In this document: piece after piece, positions 1 through 7,546 of the stretch
How positions within the stretch are numbered: position 1 is the first letter of the stretch
How the letters are laid out: each line of letters begins with the position of its first letter
Program-made: the position numbers and the translations under genes
Assembly: GCA_030625815.1 (NCBI GenBank)
Contig: DAOUQF010000012.1
Location: 1-64,000, forward strand
DNA length: 64,000 bases
Source of the DNA: Eubacteriales bacterium
GTDB taxonomy: Bacteria; Bacillota; Clostridia; Tissierellales; GPF-1
Direction: 5' to 3'
Notes under the pieces: generated by a model
The model's database searches: none
Seen by the model: only the letters and a program-made list of their open reading frames with translations
What the model was told of the DNA's origin: nothing

Positions 1-423
1 GTCTTGTCCATAGGGATGTGTATGTAGCTTCTGCCAATGGGAGAAGCGGCTAAGAGAATTGTTCTCTTCTAGAATCAAATAATAGGCGACAGAAAGAATC
101 TGTTTGTAGGTATCAGGAAAGCATGCTCTCAAATCAGCTAAAACACCTGTCATGTTTCCAATTTGATCGAACAGATAACTTGCGCCATGGAAACTTCTTT
201 GAATTTTTGTGATAGGCACCGGACCACGCTTCGCAGGCACAAGAATGTTTTCCTTTTTCTTCTTGTAGGATCTGGTGGGCACAATCTCCCCCGTGACAGG
301 ATCAACTTTCCCAAGGAGGGTTGTTTTGGCTCTTGACTGCTGTTTTTCCTTGTCCCAATAAGCTTCATTGCTGTAGGCATAAGTGATACCCGTCTTCTTG
401 TTTGTTTGATAAATGATACCCAT
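1..423 (-). CDS. IS1634-type transposase, N-terminal part (runs off the window edge)
   Basis: An open frame of 141 codons runs from ATG at 423 to the window edge without a stop. The protein begins MGIIYQTNKKTGITYAY and continues with a lysine-rich stretch and a DQIG...LADLRACFPDTYKQIL segment. This is the usual opening of IS1634-group transposases of the IS4 superfamily, which are around 500-600 residues, so the catalytic DDE core lies outside the window. The start is supported by a GAGGGG-like site about 8 bases upstream. A 10-bp inverted repeat lies just upstream at 528-572 and may mark the element's end. The transposon abuts, and probably truncated, the group II intron at 600-1021. Recognition rests on N-terminal similarity only. 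Confidence 0.7.
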   Translation of the reverse strand, partial: MGIIYQTNKKTGITYAYSNEAYWDKEKQQSRAKTTLLGKVDPVTGEIVPTRSYKKKKENILVPAKRGPVPITKIQRSFHGASYLFDQIGNMTGVLADLRACFPDTYKQILSVAYYLILEENNSLSRFSHWQKLHTHPYGQD

Positions 424-527
424 AATTATCACGCCCCTCGTTATACATCTAGGGAATCTAGGATCCAAGAAGAAATTCCAATCCTTGTCTATTAAAAAAG
501 AAGTGAGTAAGCCCACCTAGAATAACC

Positions 528-572
528 AAAATGGGAACCCGCTGATCGTAATTGACCGGCTAGTTCCCATTT
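528..572. repeat. Inverted repeat near the transposase 5' side
   Basis: Perfect 10-bp arms, AAATGGGAAC at 528-537 and GTTCCCATTT at 563-572, are separated by 25 bases. The repeat lies about 105 bases upstream of the IS1634-type start codon and next to where intron similarity ends. It could be part of the element's terminus or a hairpin terminator. No target duplication can be checked because the other end is outside the window. Confidence 0.45.
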
Positions 573-599
573 GTTCGTATCGAAACTATCATTTGCTTG

Positions 600-1021
600 G
601 CACGTTTATCGGATAAAGTTCGTCATCACTTTCCTCTGCTTCTCAGGCTCTTGCACCGCATTCTTGCCAACTTCCAGATTTTTCAACGTCCAAGCCATGT
701 TTCGACCCAATACCTTCATAATCTGAACCCTTCAAAGCTCCTTGTTCACCTACGGCTTTCAGCCTTACTTCCACAAGTGAACCTTCATATAAAGTTTTCT
801 GCTGACTATCTTGATTCTGTGAATCTTTCATCTTCTACTCACCTCGTATGGAGTTCGTATTCCTTGGCTCAGATTTTTGCCGCCGGCTTCCAGAATCGCG
901 AAGCATCCCCTCGGAGGAGACCCAACCTCACGAATGACGCCCGTGTCTTCAGCTAGTGGTTGGCACGATTAACTTCAACAATGGACTTTCAGCCCCTAAC
1001 AGATGCGCATGCCCGGCACAC
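600..1021 (-). mobile_element. Group II intron 5' part (IIC-like), truncated
   Basis: Read on the minus strand, the sequence starts GTGTGCCGGGCATG at 1021, the GUGYG-type 5' end of bacterial group II introns. It is followed by AGGGGCTGAAAGTCC and further on by GAATACGAACTCCATACGAG, which resemble domain I segments I recall from group IIC introns such as that of Oceanobacillus iheyensis. The 5' end sits three bases beyond the T-run of a terminator hairpin (1024-1062), the classic target of class C introns. No reverse transcriptase or domain V/VI follows. Similarity fades between about 573 and 640, where the IS1634-type element begins, so this is a remnant. Short open frames inside it are not genes. 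Confidence 0.75.
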
Positions 1022-1023
1022 CA

Positions 1024-1062
1024 TAAAAAACTCCCCATATCAAACGCAAATGGGGAGTTTTA
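1024..1062 (-). terminator. Rho-independent terminator of the transketolase operon
   Basis: AAAACTCCCCAT at 1027-1038 pairs perfectly with ATGGGGAGTTTT at 1050-1061. On the minus strand the stem is followed by a run of six T. It lies about 85 bases beyond the stop of the last operon gene, and a group II intron begins immediately after it. Confidence 0.85.
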
Positions 1063-1146
1063 ATGAAATCAGTCGTCCAATAATGATCAGAAAGCATAAG
1101 GGCTTTTAACTATTCCGTTTGCTACAGAATGACTTGAAGGGTGGAC

Positions 1147-2070
1147 TTAAAAAAGTTTTTTAACTGTCTTGTAAACTTCCTCATCATCAAGTTGGTACTT
1201 TTTCAACAACTCTTCGAAAGGTCCCGACTCTGCATATCGATCCTGGATCCCAAGCTTCACAATTTTTATAGGGCAAAATGCCACACTTACGTCCGAAATA
1301 GCTGAACCAAGCCCCCCAATTACATTGTGTTCTTCTGCTGTTACAATCACTTCATGTGCTTGTAAAATTTCTGTTATCCCCTCATGATCCAAAGGCTTAA
1401 GACAGCTGATATTCACAACTGTTGGATTGATCCCTTCTGCCTGCAGACGCTTCACCGCCTTCAAAGAGGCTTGAACCATAAGCCCTGTCGCAAAGATAGC
1501 AACCCTTTCTCCTCGATTCAATACACAAACCTTGGTAAAATCGAATTCTGTATTTTCATTGAAAACATCATCAACTGCTGAACGTCCAAGACGCACATAA
1601 CAAGGCTCTTTGATCAAAGCAACATGTCTTATTATCGCCTTCGTCTCTGCGCCATCACAAGGTTGATATACCTGCATTCCAGGAATTGCACGCATAAGCG
1701 CAATATCCTCAATCGCTTGATGAGAAACACCGTCTTCACCAACTGCGATCCCCGCATGAGTACCACAAATCTTTACATTTAACTGCGGATATGCCACCGA
1801 ATTGCGAATCTGCTCCCAAGCTCGGCCGACCGCAAACATTGCAAAGGTCGCTGCAAATGCTGTATAACCGCTTGCAGCAAATCCCGCAGCCGTACCGATC
1901 ATATTTGCTTCTGCAATGCCCATATTATAATGACGTTCTGGACAGGCTTCTTGCGCAGCATTTGTCTTGGTTGATTTTGTCAAATCTGCGTCAAAAACAA
2001 CAATTTTCTGATCCTTCACAATTAATTCTGCCAATACTTCACCGAAGGCTTCTCTGGTCGCTTGACCCAT
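1147..2070 (-). CDS. Transketolase, C-terminal subunit (split type)
   Basis: This 307-residue protein carries the pyrimidine-binding and C-terminal domains of transketolase. The motif GIAEANM contains the catalytic glutamate at residue 54 that activates thiamine diphosphate in the family. The protein pairs with the upstream TPP-binding half to transfer a two-carbon ketol unit between sugar phosphates in the cytoplasm. The two coding regions overlap by one base (TAATG), so they are translationally coupled. As the last gene of the PTS operon it is followed by a strong terminator. Split transketolases in carbohydrate operons often act on an unusual ketose phosphate rather than in the general pentose phosphate pathway. 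The donor here is unknown. Confidence 0.92.
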   Translation of the reverse strand: MGQATREAFGEVLAELIVKDQKIVVFDADLTKSTKTNAAQEACPERHYNMGIAEANMIGTAAGFAASGYTAFAATFAMFAVGRAWEQIRNSVAYPQLNVKICGTHAGIAVGEDGVSHQAIEDIALMRAIPGMQVYQPCDGAETKAIIRHVALIKEPCYVRLGRSAVDDVFNENTEFDFTKVCVLNRGERVAIFATGLMVQASLKAVKRLQAEGINPTVVNISCLKPLDHEGITEILQAHEVIVTAEEHNVIGGLGSAISDVSVAFCPIKIVKLGIQDRYAESGPFEELLKKYQLDDEEVYKTVKKLF

Positions 2071-2876
2071 TATTGCACCTCCAATTCTTCCAATGCCTGA
2101 TTAGCTTGCTCTAAATTTGGAGCGGCGCCATGCCATGATGGATTATTCTCCATAAATGAAACCCCTTTTCCCTTAATCGTATGCGCCAAAATCATTGTCG
2201 GCCTGTCTTTGATCTGTTTTGCTTCTTCAAACGCTTTTCTAATCTCTTCATATTCATGTCCGTTGATTTCAATCACATGCCAACCAAATGCCTTAAATTT
2301 CTCATCGATTGGTGTCGGATTCATCACTTTTACAATCGGCCCGTCAATTTGTAATCCATTAAAGTCAACAATGGCACAAAGGTTATCAAGCTTGTAGTGA
2401 GCTGCCGCCATGGCCGCTTCCCACACCTGTCCTTCTTCACATTCACCATCACCTAGAAGCGCATATACACGATTTGTATTCCCCTCTAACTGGTTGGCCA
2501 TAGCCATACCGACAGCACAAGAAATCCCTTGTCCCAAAGAACCTGTAGACATATCTACTCCGCTGACATAATTCATATTCGGGTGCCCCTGCAGTTTTGA
2601 ATCCATGGCGCGAAAGGTCAATAAATCTTCCTCCAACAACCCTTTTTCTGCAAGAACTGCATACAACAACGCCGATGCGTGCCCTTTCGAGAAAACACAT
2701 CGATCTCGATTCGTTATATCCAAATTTGTTTGATTGATGTTCATCACTTCAAAATACAAAATTGTAATCAAGTCTACCGCCGATAACGCTCCTCCAGGAT
2801 GACCCGAATTTGCATTAGCAATCATCTTGATTATATTTTTTCGTATGTTTCTTGCATGGTCCCGTACGATACTCAT
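2070..2876 (-). CDS. Transketolase, N-terminal TPP-binding subunit (split type)
   Basis: This 268-residue half-enzyme has GHPGG near the N-terminus and the thiamine diphosphate/metal motif starting GDGECEEG with the downstream NFN-like element (VDFNGLQIDG). I place the start at the ATG at 2876 (MSIVRDHARN), which has an AGAGGTG site five bases upstream. A longer frame to 2924 adds 16 residues with no family likeness. It is the partner of the overlapping C-terminal subunit. It lies directly downstream of a glucose-type EIIA gene in the operon driven by the sigma-54 promoter at 7402, which suggests that its substrate derives from the sugar imported by this PTS. Confidence 0.92.
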   Translation of the reverse strand: MSIVRDHARNIRKNIIKMIANANSGHPGGALSAVDLITILYFEVMNINQTNLDITNRDRCVFSKGHASALLYAVLAEKGLLEEDLLTFRAMDSKLQGHPNMNYVSGVDMSTGSLGQGISCAVGMAMANQLEGNTNRVYALLGDGECEEGQVWEAAMAAAHYKLDNLCAIVDFNGLQIDGPIVKVMNPTPIDEKFKAFGWHVIEINGHEYEEIRKAFEEAKQIKDRPTMILAHTIKGKGVSFMENNPSWHGAAPNLEQANQALEELEVQ

Positions 2877-2947
2877 TCTTTCACCTCTACGACTACTTAG
2901 TTTTCTCCAAATGAACCAAAACAATTACAAGACATTTCTTTCATTTC

Positions 2948-3466
2948 TCAGGTATTAGATAGTTCCTTTATATAGTTTTTTCCCTGTCTCGAATATTTTA
3001 CTACTTCAGTTACTCCAGCTTCCATTTCTCCTTCAAGAATAAACTGAAATTCCCCAAAATCTTCATGCTTTATTATCGCAACTGGCACGAACCATTCCCC
3101 TTCCAATTGCGGCTTTCCATCACCCTTTAGTTCAATAAGAACTTCTCCTTCTACAACTTTTTGTCCCTCTTTGCAATATATGCAAATATCATCTGCTTTC
3201 AACATCACTGAATCTAATCCAAAATGAATAACGATTCCGAGCCCATTTTCAAGGGTCATACCAATGGTTTGTAAGTTTTCTGGAATACACTTGACTGTAC
3301 CAGCTGCCGGAGCAACGAATTGTTTTCCTTTTGGAACGAATGCAATCCCTTCTCCCATTTTTTTATGTGAAAATATAGAATTTGGCACTTCTTCCATCGG
3401 AATAGCAATGCCATCACAAAGTGCAACCAAAATATATTCTCTCTGCGACTTCATAAATTCAAACAT
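2948..3466 (-). CDS. PTS EIIA component, glucose (Crr) type, one active-site His missing
   Basis: This EIIA-Glc fold protein has the usual opening LVALCDG, the segment EEVPNSIFSHKKMGEGIAF, and the phosphoacceptor motif VIHFGLDSV, equivalent to His90 of E. coli Crr. The second histidine of the family (His75, exactly 15 residues earlier) is replaced by glutamine. From published Crr mutant work, as I recall it, such a change allows phosphorylation by HPr but impairs transfer to EIIB. The operon already encodes a mannose-type IIA, so a regulatory or scavenged role is possible. The start is uncertain: the ATG at 3466 abuts a GAGGGG site, ATG 3454 lies 12 bases from it, and a TTG at 3493 would extend the protein. 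Confidence 0.85.
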   Translation of the reverse strand: MFEFMKSQREYILVALCDGIAIPMEEVPNSIFSHKKMGEGIAFVPKGKQFVAPAAGTVKCIPENLQTIGMTLENGLGIVIHFGLDSVMLKADDICIYCKEGQKVVEGEVLIELKGDGKPQLEGEWFVPVAIIKHEDFGEFQFILEGEMEAGVTEVVKYSRQGKNYIKELSNT

Positions 3467-3657
3467 CCCCTCACCATACGCTGCTCCCAACAATAAAATG
3501 TTTATTCCTTAAAATAACAAAATCATTGGACTCTTGATCTTGCGGAATTGATCCACGAAGAACAACCCCATCCTAATTACTTGTGTATAATAACCCTCTT
3601 TTCTAATACAGCTAATTACCATACTTTTAAATAAGGTCTTTCGAAAAGACGCTGATG

Positions 3658-4644
3658 TTATTTACAATACTCTTCACAAGCTTCAATGATCCAGTGAATT
3701 CTTTCAACCGGAATTCTATAATCAATACTGCAATCCGAACTCATGATAAAGTTCTCTTTACCCACCGATCGAATTAACTCTTTTGCATATAATTGAATCT
3801 CTTCTTTCGTTCCACTGTAAAGCAATGTATCCGCCCTATTATCAAACCCACCCATCAATACCGTATCTTTTCTAAAGTATGAGCGCCCTTCAACAATATC
3901 AAGTGGCCTACTATTAATTGGGTTTTTCTCAACATGAATATCCCAATTCAAAGCTTTGTAATCGTAGTCTTTCCATAAGGAAATATCATTCCCACCATAC
4001 CATCCACAAAGATGAGTAATATTATGTGCAAAATTCAAATTAGCATGGGCAAGAAATCGATGGTCCCATTCGCTCAGATATTTTATATATTCCTCTGACT
4101 CCATTTTGTCGTCTCCGCCGTTTCGAAATGATATCATTACACCATCCACTTTAGTCTGACGCTTATATTCATCAAGAAGAATGTCATTCGCTTCCTCTGC
4201 ATACTTCATTGCATCTAAGATAACCTGCTTATTATCTTCCCAACATTTCATAATATCAAGTTTATTGTTGAAAGCATATTTCAATGTTTTCTTTATATTA
4301 TTAAAAGGCGTATACATAACCGGGAAAATCGCTATTTCCTCACTCAATGCTTCAGATATTCTTTTAGCTCGATCCACTTGACCAGTAATGAATTTGTCAT
4401 TGCGGCTAATGGAACGTAGATTTTTTAAGTCTTCAATTGTGAATGTCTTTGCTTCAATTGGACAACCATCATATCCATCAACTTGTATCAGCAACATATC
4501 AATTCCACTTTTCCGCGTCCAATCGATATATTCATTTACGTTATTGTCCTCATTTTGATCAAAATAATGACGATAAAGCATTACTGGAATACGATCGACT
4601 GCAAGTCCATCCATCGCATTCAACGCTCTCATTTTCTTATTCAT
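3658..4644 (-). CDS. Uroporphyrinogen decarboxylase-superfamily protein, methyltransferase-like
   Basis: This 328-residue member of the URO-D superfamily starts at the ATG at 4644 (MNKKMRALNAMDG), with AAGGAG upstream. The family's C-terminal signatures are visible: GGFDNRADTLLYSGT and FIMSSDCSIDYRIP. It also shows His-Leu-Cys (residues 211-213) and a Cys near residue 305, an HxC...C arrangement like the zinc site of MtaA/MtbA-type corrinoid methyltransferases. That suggests a zinc-dependent methyl transfer or decarboxylation rather than heme synthesis, and no heme genes are nearby. It sits between PTS IID and the EIIA gene in a sugar operon, an unusual setting. No corrinoid protein is present in the window, so the acceptor is unknown. 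Confidence 0.75.
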   Translation of the reverse strand: MNKKMRALNAMDGLAVDRIPVMLYRHYFDQNEDNNVNEYIDWTRKSGIDMLLIQVDGYDGCPIEAKTFTIEDLKNLRSISRNDKFITGQVDRAKRISEALSEEIAIFPVMYTPFNNIKKTLKYAFNNKLDIMKCWEDNKQVILDAMKYAEEANDILLDEYKRQTKVDGVMISFRNGGDDKMESEEYIKYLSEWDHRFLAHANLNFAHNITHLCGWYGGNDISLWKDYDYKALNWDIHVEKNPINSRPLDIVEGRSYFRKDTVLMGGFDNRADTLLYSGTKEEIQLYAKELIRSVGKENFIMSSDCSIDYRIPVERIHWIIEACEEYCK

Positions 4645-4770
4645 ACAATCTCCTTCTTTCTGTCGCATTCACGCAAATATCAACATATTACCAACCATCC
4701 TCGCCAATAAAAGTTAAGAAAAAATCTCAACAAATTCTTTCTTAACCTCGGCCTTTAATAACTTCTCCTA

Positions 4771-5640
4771 TTATCCAAGAATCCCAAGCATTCCAAGTGT
4801 AAATGCAAGAACAAATAGAAGAAATAGAACTGTTGTGCCTTTCATTTTTTTCTTTTTCAAAAGATAGTACGTGCCAAACGTTGTACCAAGTGGAAGCATT
4901 CCCTTCAAAATTGCATCAAAGACCTGTGTCTGCAATGCAAGCTGAAACTCTCCAATATTAATGACATACGGACAAGTCACTGTAACAAAAGATGCAGAGA
5001 GCGCTCCGAGGGTCATAGCTCCCAAGATCGAAGCCCCCATGATAATAGACTTGAGCATTTTGCCACCCATAATCTTCTGAATGCCCATGCTTCCAACCTC
5101 ATAGCCTTTCATCCAAATGTTATAAGCCAAGGTAAGCATAATGACACCCAATAGAACCATGTATAGTAATGGTCCCATCAAATTCCCCTGTATACCTAAT
5201 GAAATCCCGATCGCTAACAGAATTGGCACCAAAGTTCCCTGCCATAGCGTGTCTCCAACACCCGCAAAAGGACCCATCAATCCTGTTTTTACACCATTGA
5301 TTGCCTCAGTGGTAATCGGAGCGCCATTGGCTTTTTCCTCTTCCATCGCAATTACTATCCCATGAATAACACCACCAAAATGTGGCTCTGTATTAAAGAA
5401 GGCCATGTGCCTTTGAAGTGCTTCTTTCATTGCTTCCGGATTATCTCCATAAAGTTTTACTAGCACCGGCTTCAACGCATAAATCAATCCTGTTGCTTGA
5501 AGCCGTTCATAGTTGTAATTAGCATGTGAGAAAAATGTCCATCTCCAGAATGCTCTTTTAACATCCTTCCGATCCAGCACAATCTTCTTTTTCGTCACAC
5601 CATTTTCTTCTCCGCTTATTGCTTGTGTGTTCTCAACCAT
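4771..5640 (-). CDS. PTS mannose/fructose/sorbose-family IID component
   Basis: This integral membrane PTS subunit of 289 residues starts at the ATG at 5640, with GGAGG located inside the end of the IIC gene. A longer frame to 5658 is less likely. Typical EIID signatures are present: HANYNYERLQATG, RHMAFFNTEP with GVIHGIVIAMEEE, and GLMGPFAGVGDTLWQG. The C-terminal half is hydrophobic, with several membrane spans and a KKKKMKG stretch near the end. With IIC it forms the transport channel and passes phosphate from IIB to the incoming sugar. The gene order IIA-IIB-IIC-IID is the standard one for the family. The sugar cannot be told from sequence. Confidence 0.93.
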   Translation of the reverse strand: MVENTQAISGEENGVTKKKIVLDRKDVKRAFWRWTFFSHANYNYERLQATGLIYALKPVLVKLYGDNPEAMKEALQRHMAFFNTEPHFGGVIHGIVIAMEEEKANGAPITTEAINGVKTGLMGPFAGVGDTLWQGTLVPILLAIGISLGIQGNLMGPLLYMVLLGVIMLTLAYNIWMKGYEVGSMGIQKIMGGKMLKSIIMGASILGAMTLGALSASFVTVTCPYVINIGEFQLALQTQVFDAILKGMLPLGTTFGTYYLLKKKKMKGTTVLFLLFVLAFTLGMLGILG

Positions 5641-5641
5641 T

Positions 5642-6403
5642 TTACGCTTCCTCCGCATTCATAAAAAGTTTGGTATAAACATAAGCTATAACGCCTGCGA
5701 AAATTGCAATTGCAATGATTGGCAGATTTACATACTGAACCAAGAAGAAACCTGTGACAAAAAACAACAATGTCCCTTCTCGATTAATTGCCCTAAGATT
5801 CATTGCAATACCAAGTGCTGGCAATACACCACCTACTACTGTTAATGCAGTTAATACTCGTTCTGGCATATTCGCAATGATATCTGTCACAGCGCCTGCA
5901 CCATAAAATGCACCAATCGTTACGGGGATAATGCATATAATCGCCATTACAATTTGTGGCGGCCACACATGCCAAAAACAAAGTCGATTAATATCTCCTT
6001 CTGCTGCTGCCTTATCGCAAACATGTACGAAAATTACATCAATTGACATATGTGCAATCCAAATTATTGTTCCCAACAATCCTAGGGGGATTGCAATACT
6101 TATTGCGACTGCAGGCGATACTCCAGCAGCCATTGCAAGTGCTGTACCTAACGTGCCGGCCAACCCAGGATTTGAAGGTGATGTTCCACCCGCATTAATG
6201 AAAGCAATATAAGGCAAGTTAATCGTTGCACCAATAATACATCCTTGTACTGGATCGCCAAGTATAAAACCAACGATCGTACCGCCAATTAAAGGTCGAT
6301 AAAGTCCGGTAAAACTAAAAAGTAATGTTAACCAAGGGGTGCCTACTTCACCTAGATAGTAAACCACTCCAATTAGAAAAGCTTGAAACAAACTAATTTC
6401 CAT
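5642..6403 (-). CDS. PTS mannose/fructose/sorbose-family IIC component
   Basis: This 253-residue polytopic membrane protein belongs to the EII-Sor PTS system. Family features include an early FLIGVVYYLGE helix, ILGDPVQGCIIGATINLPYI and the GG...SNPGLAGTLGTALA loop. It is the sugar-binding and translocating subunit. It is placed directly after IIB and its 3' end supplies the ribosome site for IID, so the two are coupled. Confidence 0.93.
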   Translation of the reverse strand: MEISLFQAFLIGVVYYLGEVGTPWLTLLFSFTGLYRPLIGGTIVGFILGDPVQGCIIGATINLPYIAFINAGGTSPSNPGLAGTLGTALAMAAGVSPAVAISIAIPLGLLGTIIWIAHMSIDVIFVHVCDKAAAEGDINRLCFWHVWPPQIVMAIICIIPVTIGAFYGAGAVTDIIANMPERVLTALTVVGGVLPALGIAMNLRAINREGTLLFFVTGFFLVQYVNLPIIAIAIFAGVIAYVYTKLFMNAEEA

Positions 6404-6438
6404 TGTACCCTCCTTATTATTTGTTATAAGAAACCGGC

Positions 6439-6912
6439 TTATAAATACTTAGAAATCTTCAGCCGCTTATCCTCCGCAATAACCTGAATGCCTACATCAA
6501 TGCCTTTAACGATAAGCCTCTTATAGCATTCTCGTTCTTCCTCCGATACAGCAATCCACTTGTAAAGTGTTTTTCTTCCTGGTTTCGATCCCATTCCTCC
6601 AACATTGATTGTCTTAATGGGAACACCTCCGTCGATTAAATCTTCAAGGATCTCAGGGAATTTGACAAGCAGTATGACCTTGTCATTCATGCCCAAATTA
6701 TTCAGGGCTTCAATCCCATCCGCCGTCGAGCAAACATCGAGTTTGATATTTGCCGGAATGACACTTTTAAGAACTGTCATCATTAACATGTCTCCCGCTA
6801 CAATCTCATCAACAATAATAATTTTATTTGCACTCAAATAATTTAACCATGAAGTCATAACTTGTCCATGAATTAATCTATCATCGACTCTTGCTAGTAC
6901 AATTTCTCCCAT
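6439..6912 (-). CDS. PTS mannose/fructose/sorbose-family IIB component
   Basis: This 157-residue cytoplasmic phosphocarrier opens MGEIVLARVDDRLIHGQV. The histidine in LIHGQV is the phosphorylation site of the family, and the following SWLNYLSANKIIIVDE matches the conserved core. Length is normal for a free-standing IIB. The ATG overlaps the IIA stop by one base (TAATG), so the two genes are coupled. The LevR-like activator upstream is probably controlled by the phosphorylation state of this carrier, as in Bacillus lev operons. Confidence 0.94.
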   Translation of the reverse strand: MGEIVLARVDDRLIHGQVMTSWLNYLSANKIIIVDEIVAGDMLMMTVLKSVIPANIKLDVCSTADGIEALNNLGMNDKVILLVKFPEILEDLIDGGVPIKTINVGGMGSKPGRKTLYKWIAVSEEERECYKRLIVKGIDVGIQVIAEDKRLKISKYL

Positions 6913-7334
6913 TATTTCTCTCCTTTAATTGAATTATTTAATATCCCATTCACTTTTTTTATTCCTTCGATCGCGCTCTCATAGCATCGGTTATACAAAT
7001 TTTCAGCATTCACTCCCAGAGTTTCCCTGCCTAAAAACACATCAAGAAGCATGGGTAAATTCACTCCTGAAACGCAAAAGAAGCTTTTATTTCTTAAGTG
7101 CATAATTGCACGATTACAAGGACTCCCTCCAAAAATATCTGTTAATACAACTACACCATCGCCTCGATCAACCTCATCAATATAGTTTCCGAGGATTTCT
7201 CCAAATCGACTAATATCATCTCCATAATTCAACCCACAGGTTTTAACATTTGTTTGTTTGCCTACCAGCAATTCTGCACTCTTTAGCAATGTATCGGCTA
7301 ATTCACCATGGCTCGCTATTACTACACCTATCAT
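6912..7334 (-). CDS. PTS mannose-family IIA component
   Basis: This protein of about 140 residues starts at the ATG at 7334, with GGAGGT four bases upstream; the codon at 7346 would put the ribosome site inside the gene. It opens MIGVVIASHGELA, with His in ASHG as the phosphoacceptor that receives phosphate from HPr. VVVLTDIFGGSPCNRA is the other diagnostic motif. It is the first gene of the operon transcribed from the sigma-54 promoter at 7402-7417, leaving a short leader. Phosphate then passes to IIB and to the sugar via IIC/IID. Confidence 0.94.
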   Translation of the reverse strand: MIGVVIASHGELADTLLKSAELLVGKQTNVKTCGLNYGDDISRFGEILGNYIDEVDRGDGVVVLTDIFGGSPCNRAIMHLRNKSFFCVSGVNLPMLLDVFLGRETLGVNAENLYNRCYESAIEGIKKVNGILNNSIKGEK

Positions 7335-7401
7335 TTCTACCTCCATAGATAATCATATATTTGTTATATTCAAAGCAAAACAGTTGGTCATATATCTTTA
7401 A

Positions 7402-7417
7402 TGCAAGTAGCATGCCA
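7402..7417 (-). promoter_or_regulatory. Sigma-54 (-24/-12) promoter of the mannose-family PTS operon
   Basis: The minus strand reads TGGCATGCTACTTGCA. The -24 TGGCAT and -12 TTGCA are separated by the five bases required for RpoN promoters. It lies about 70 bases before the IIA start and behind the gene for a GAFTGA-containing LevR-like activator, so motif, spacing and context all agree. Confidence 0.88.
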
Positions 7418-7483
7418 AACTGTGTATCATTTCTAATTTGTTCAATTTTTAGGTGTAGATGTTGTTCTTTTCTGGTTTGTAGC

Positions 7484-7533
7484 AAAATAAAACAGAAGGA
7501 ATGTTTTTGCAAACATTCCTTCTGTTTTATTTT
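7484..7533 (-). terminator. Long perfect hairpin after the LevR-like gene
   Basis: Two 23-base arms, 7484-7506 and 7511-7533, are perfectly complementary with a 4-base loop. The arms centre on AACAGAAGGAATGTTT and are flanked by A/T runs. The hairpin begins 14 bases beyond the activator's stop and would terminate in both directions. It sits 67 bases upstream of the sigma-54 promoter, where an activator-binding dyad could also lie. I favour terminator. Confidence 0.8.
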
Positions 7534-7546
7534 CCAATATTGTGTA

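Noticed and set aside
597-956. Plus-strand 119-codon frame and minus-strand 62-codon frame near the left end
   Set aside because: They lie within the group II intron remnant, have no ribosome site and no protein-like pattern.
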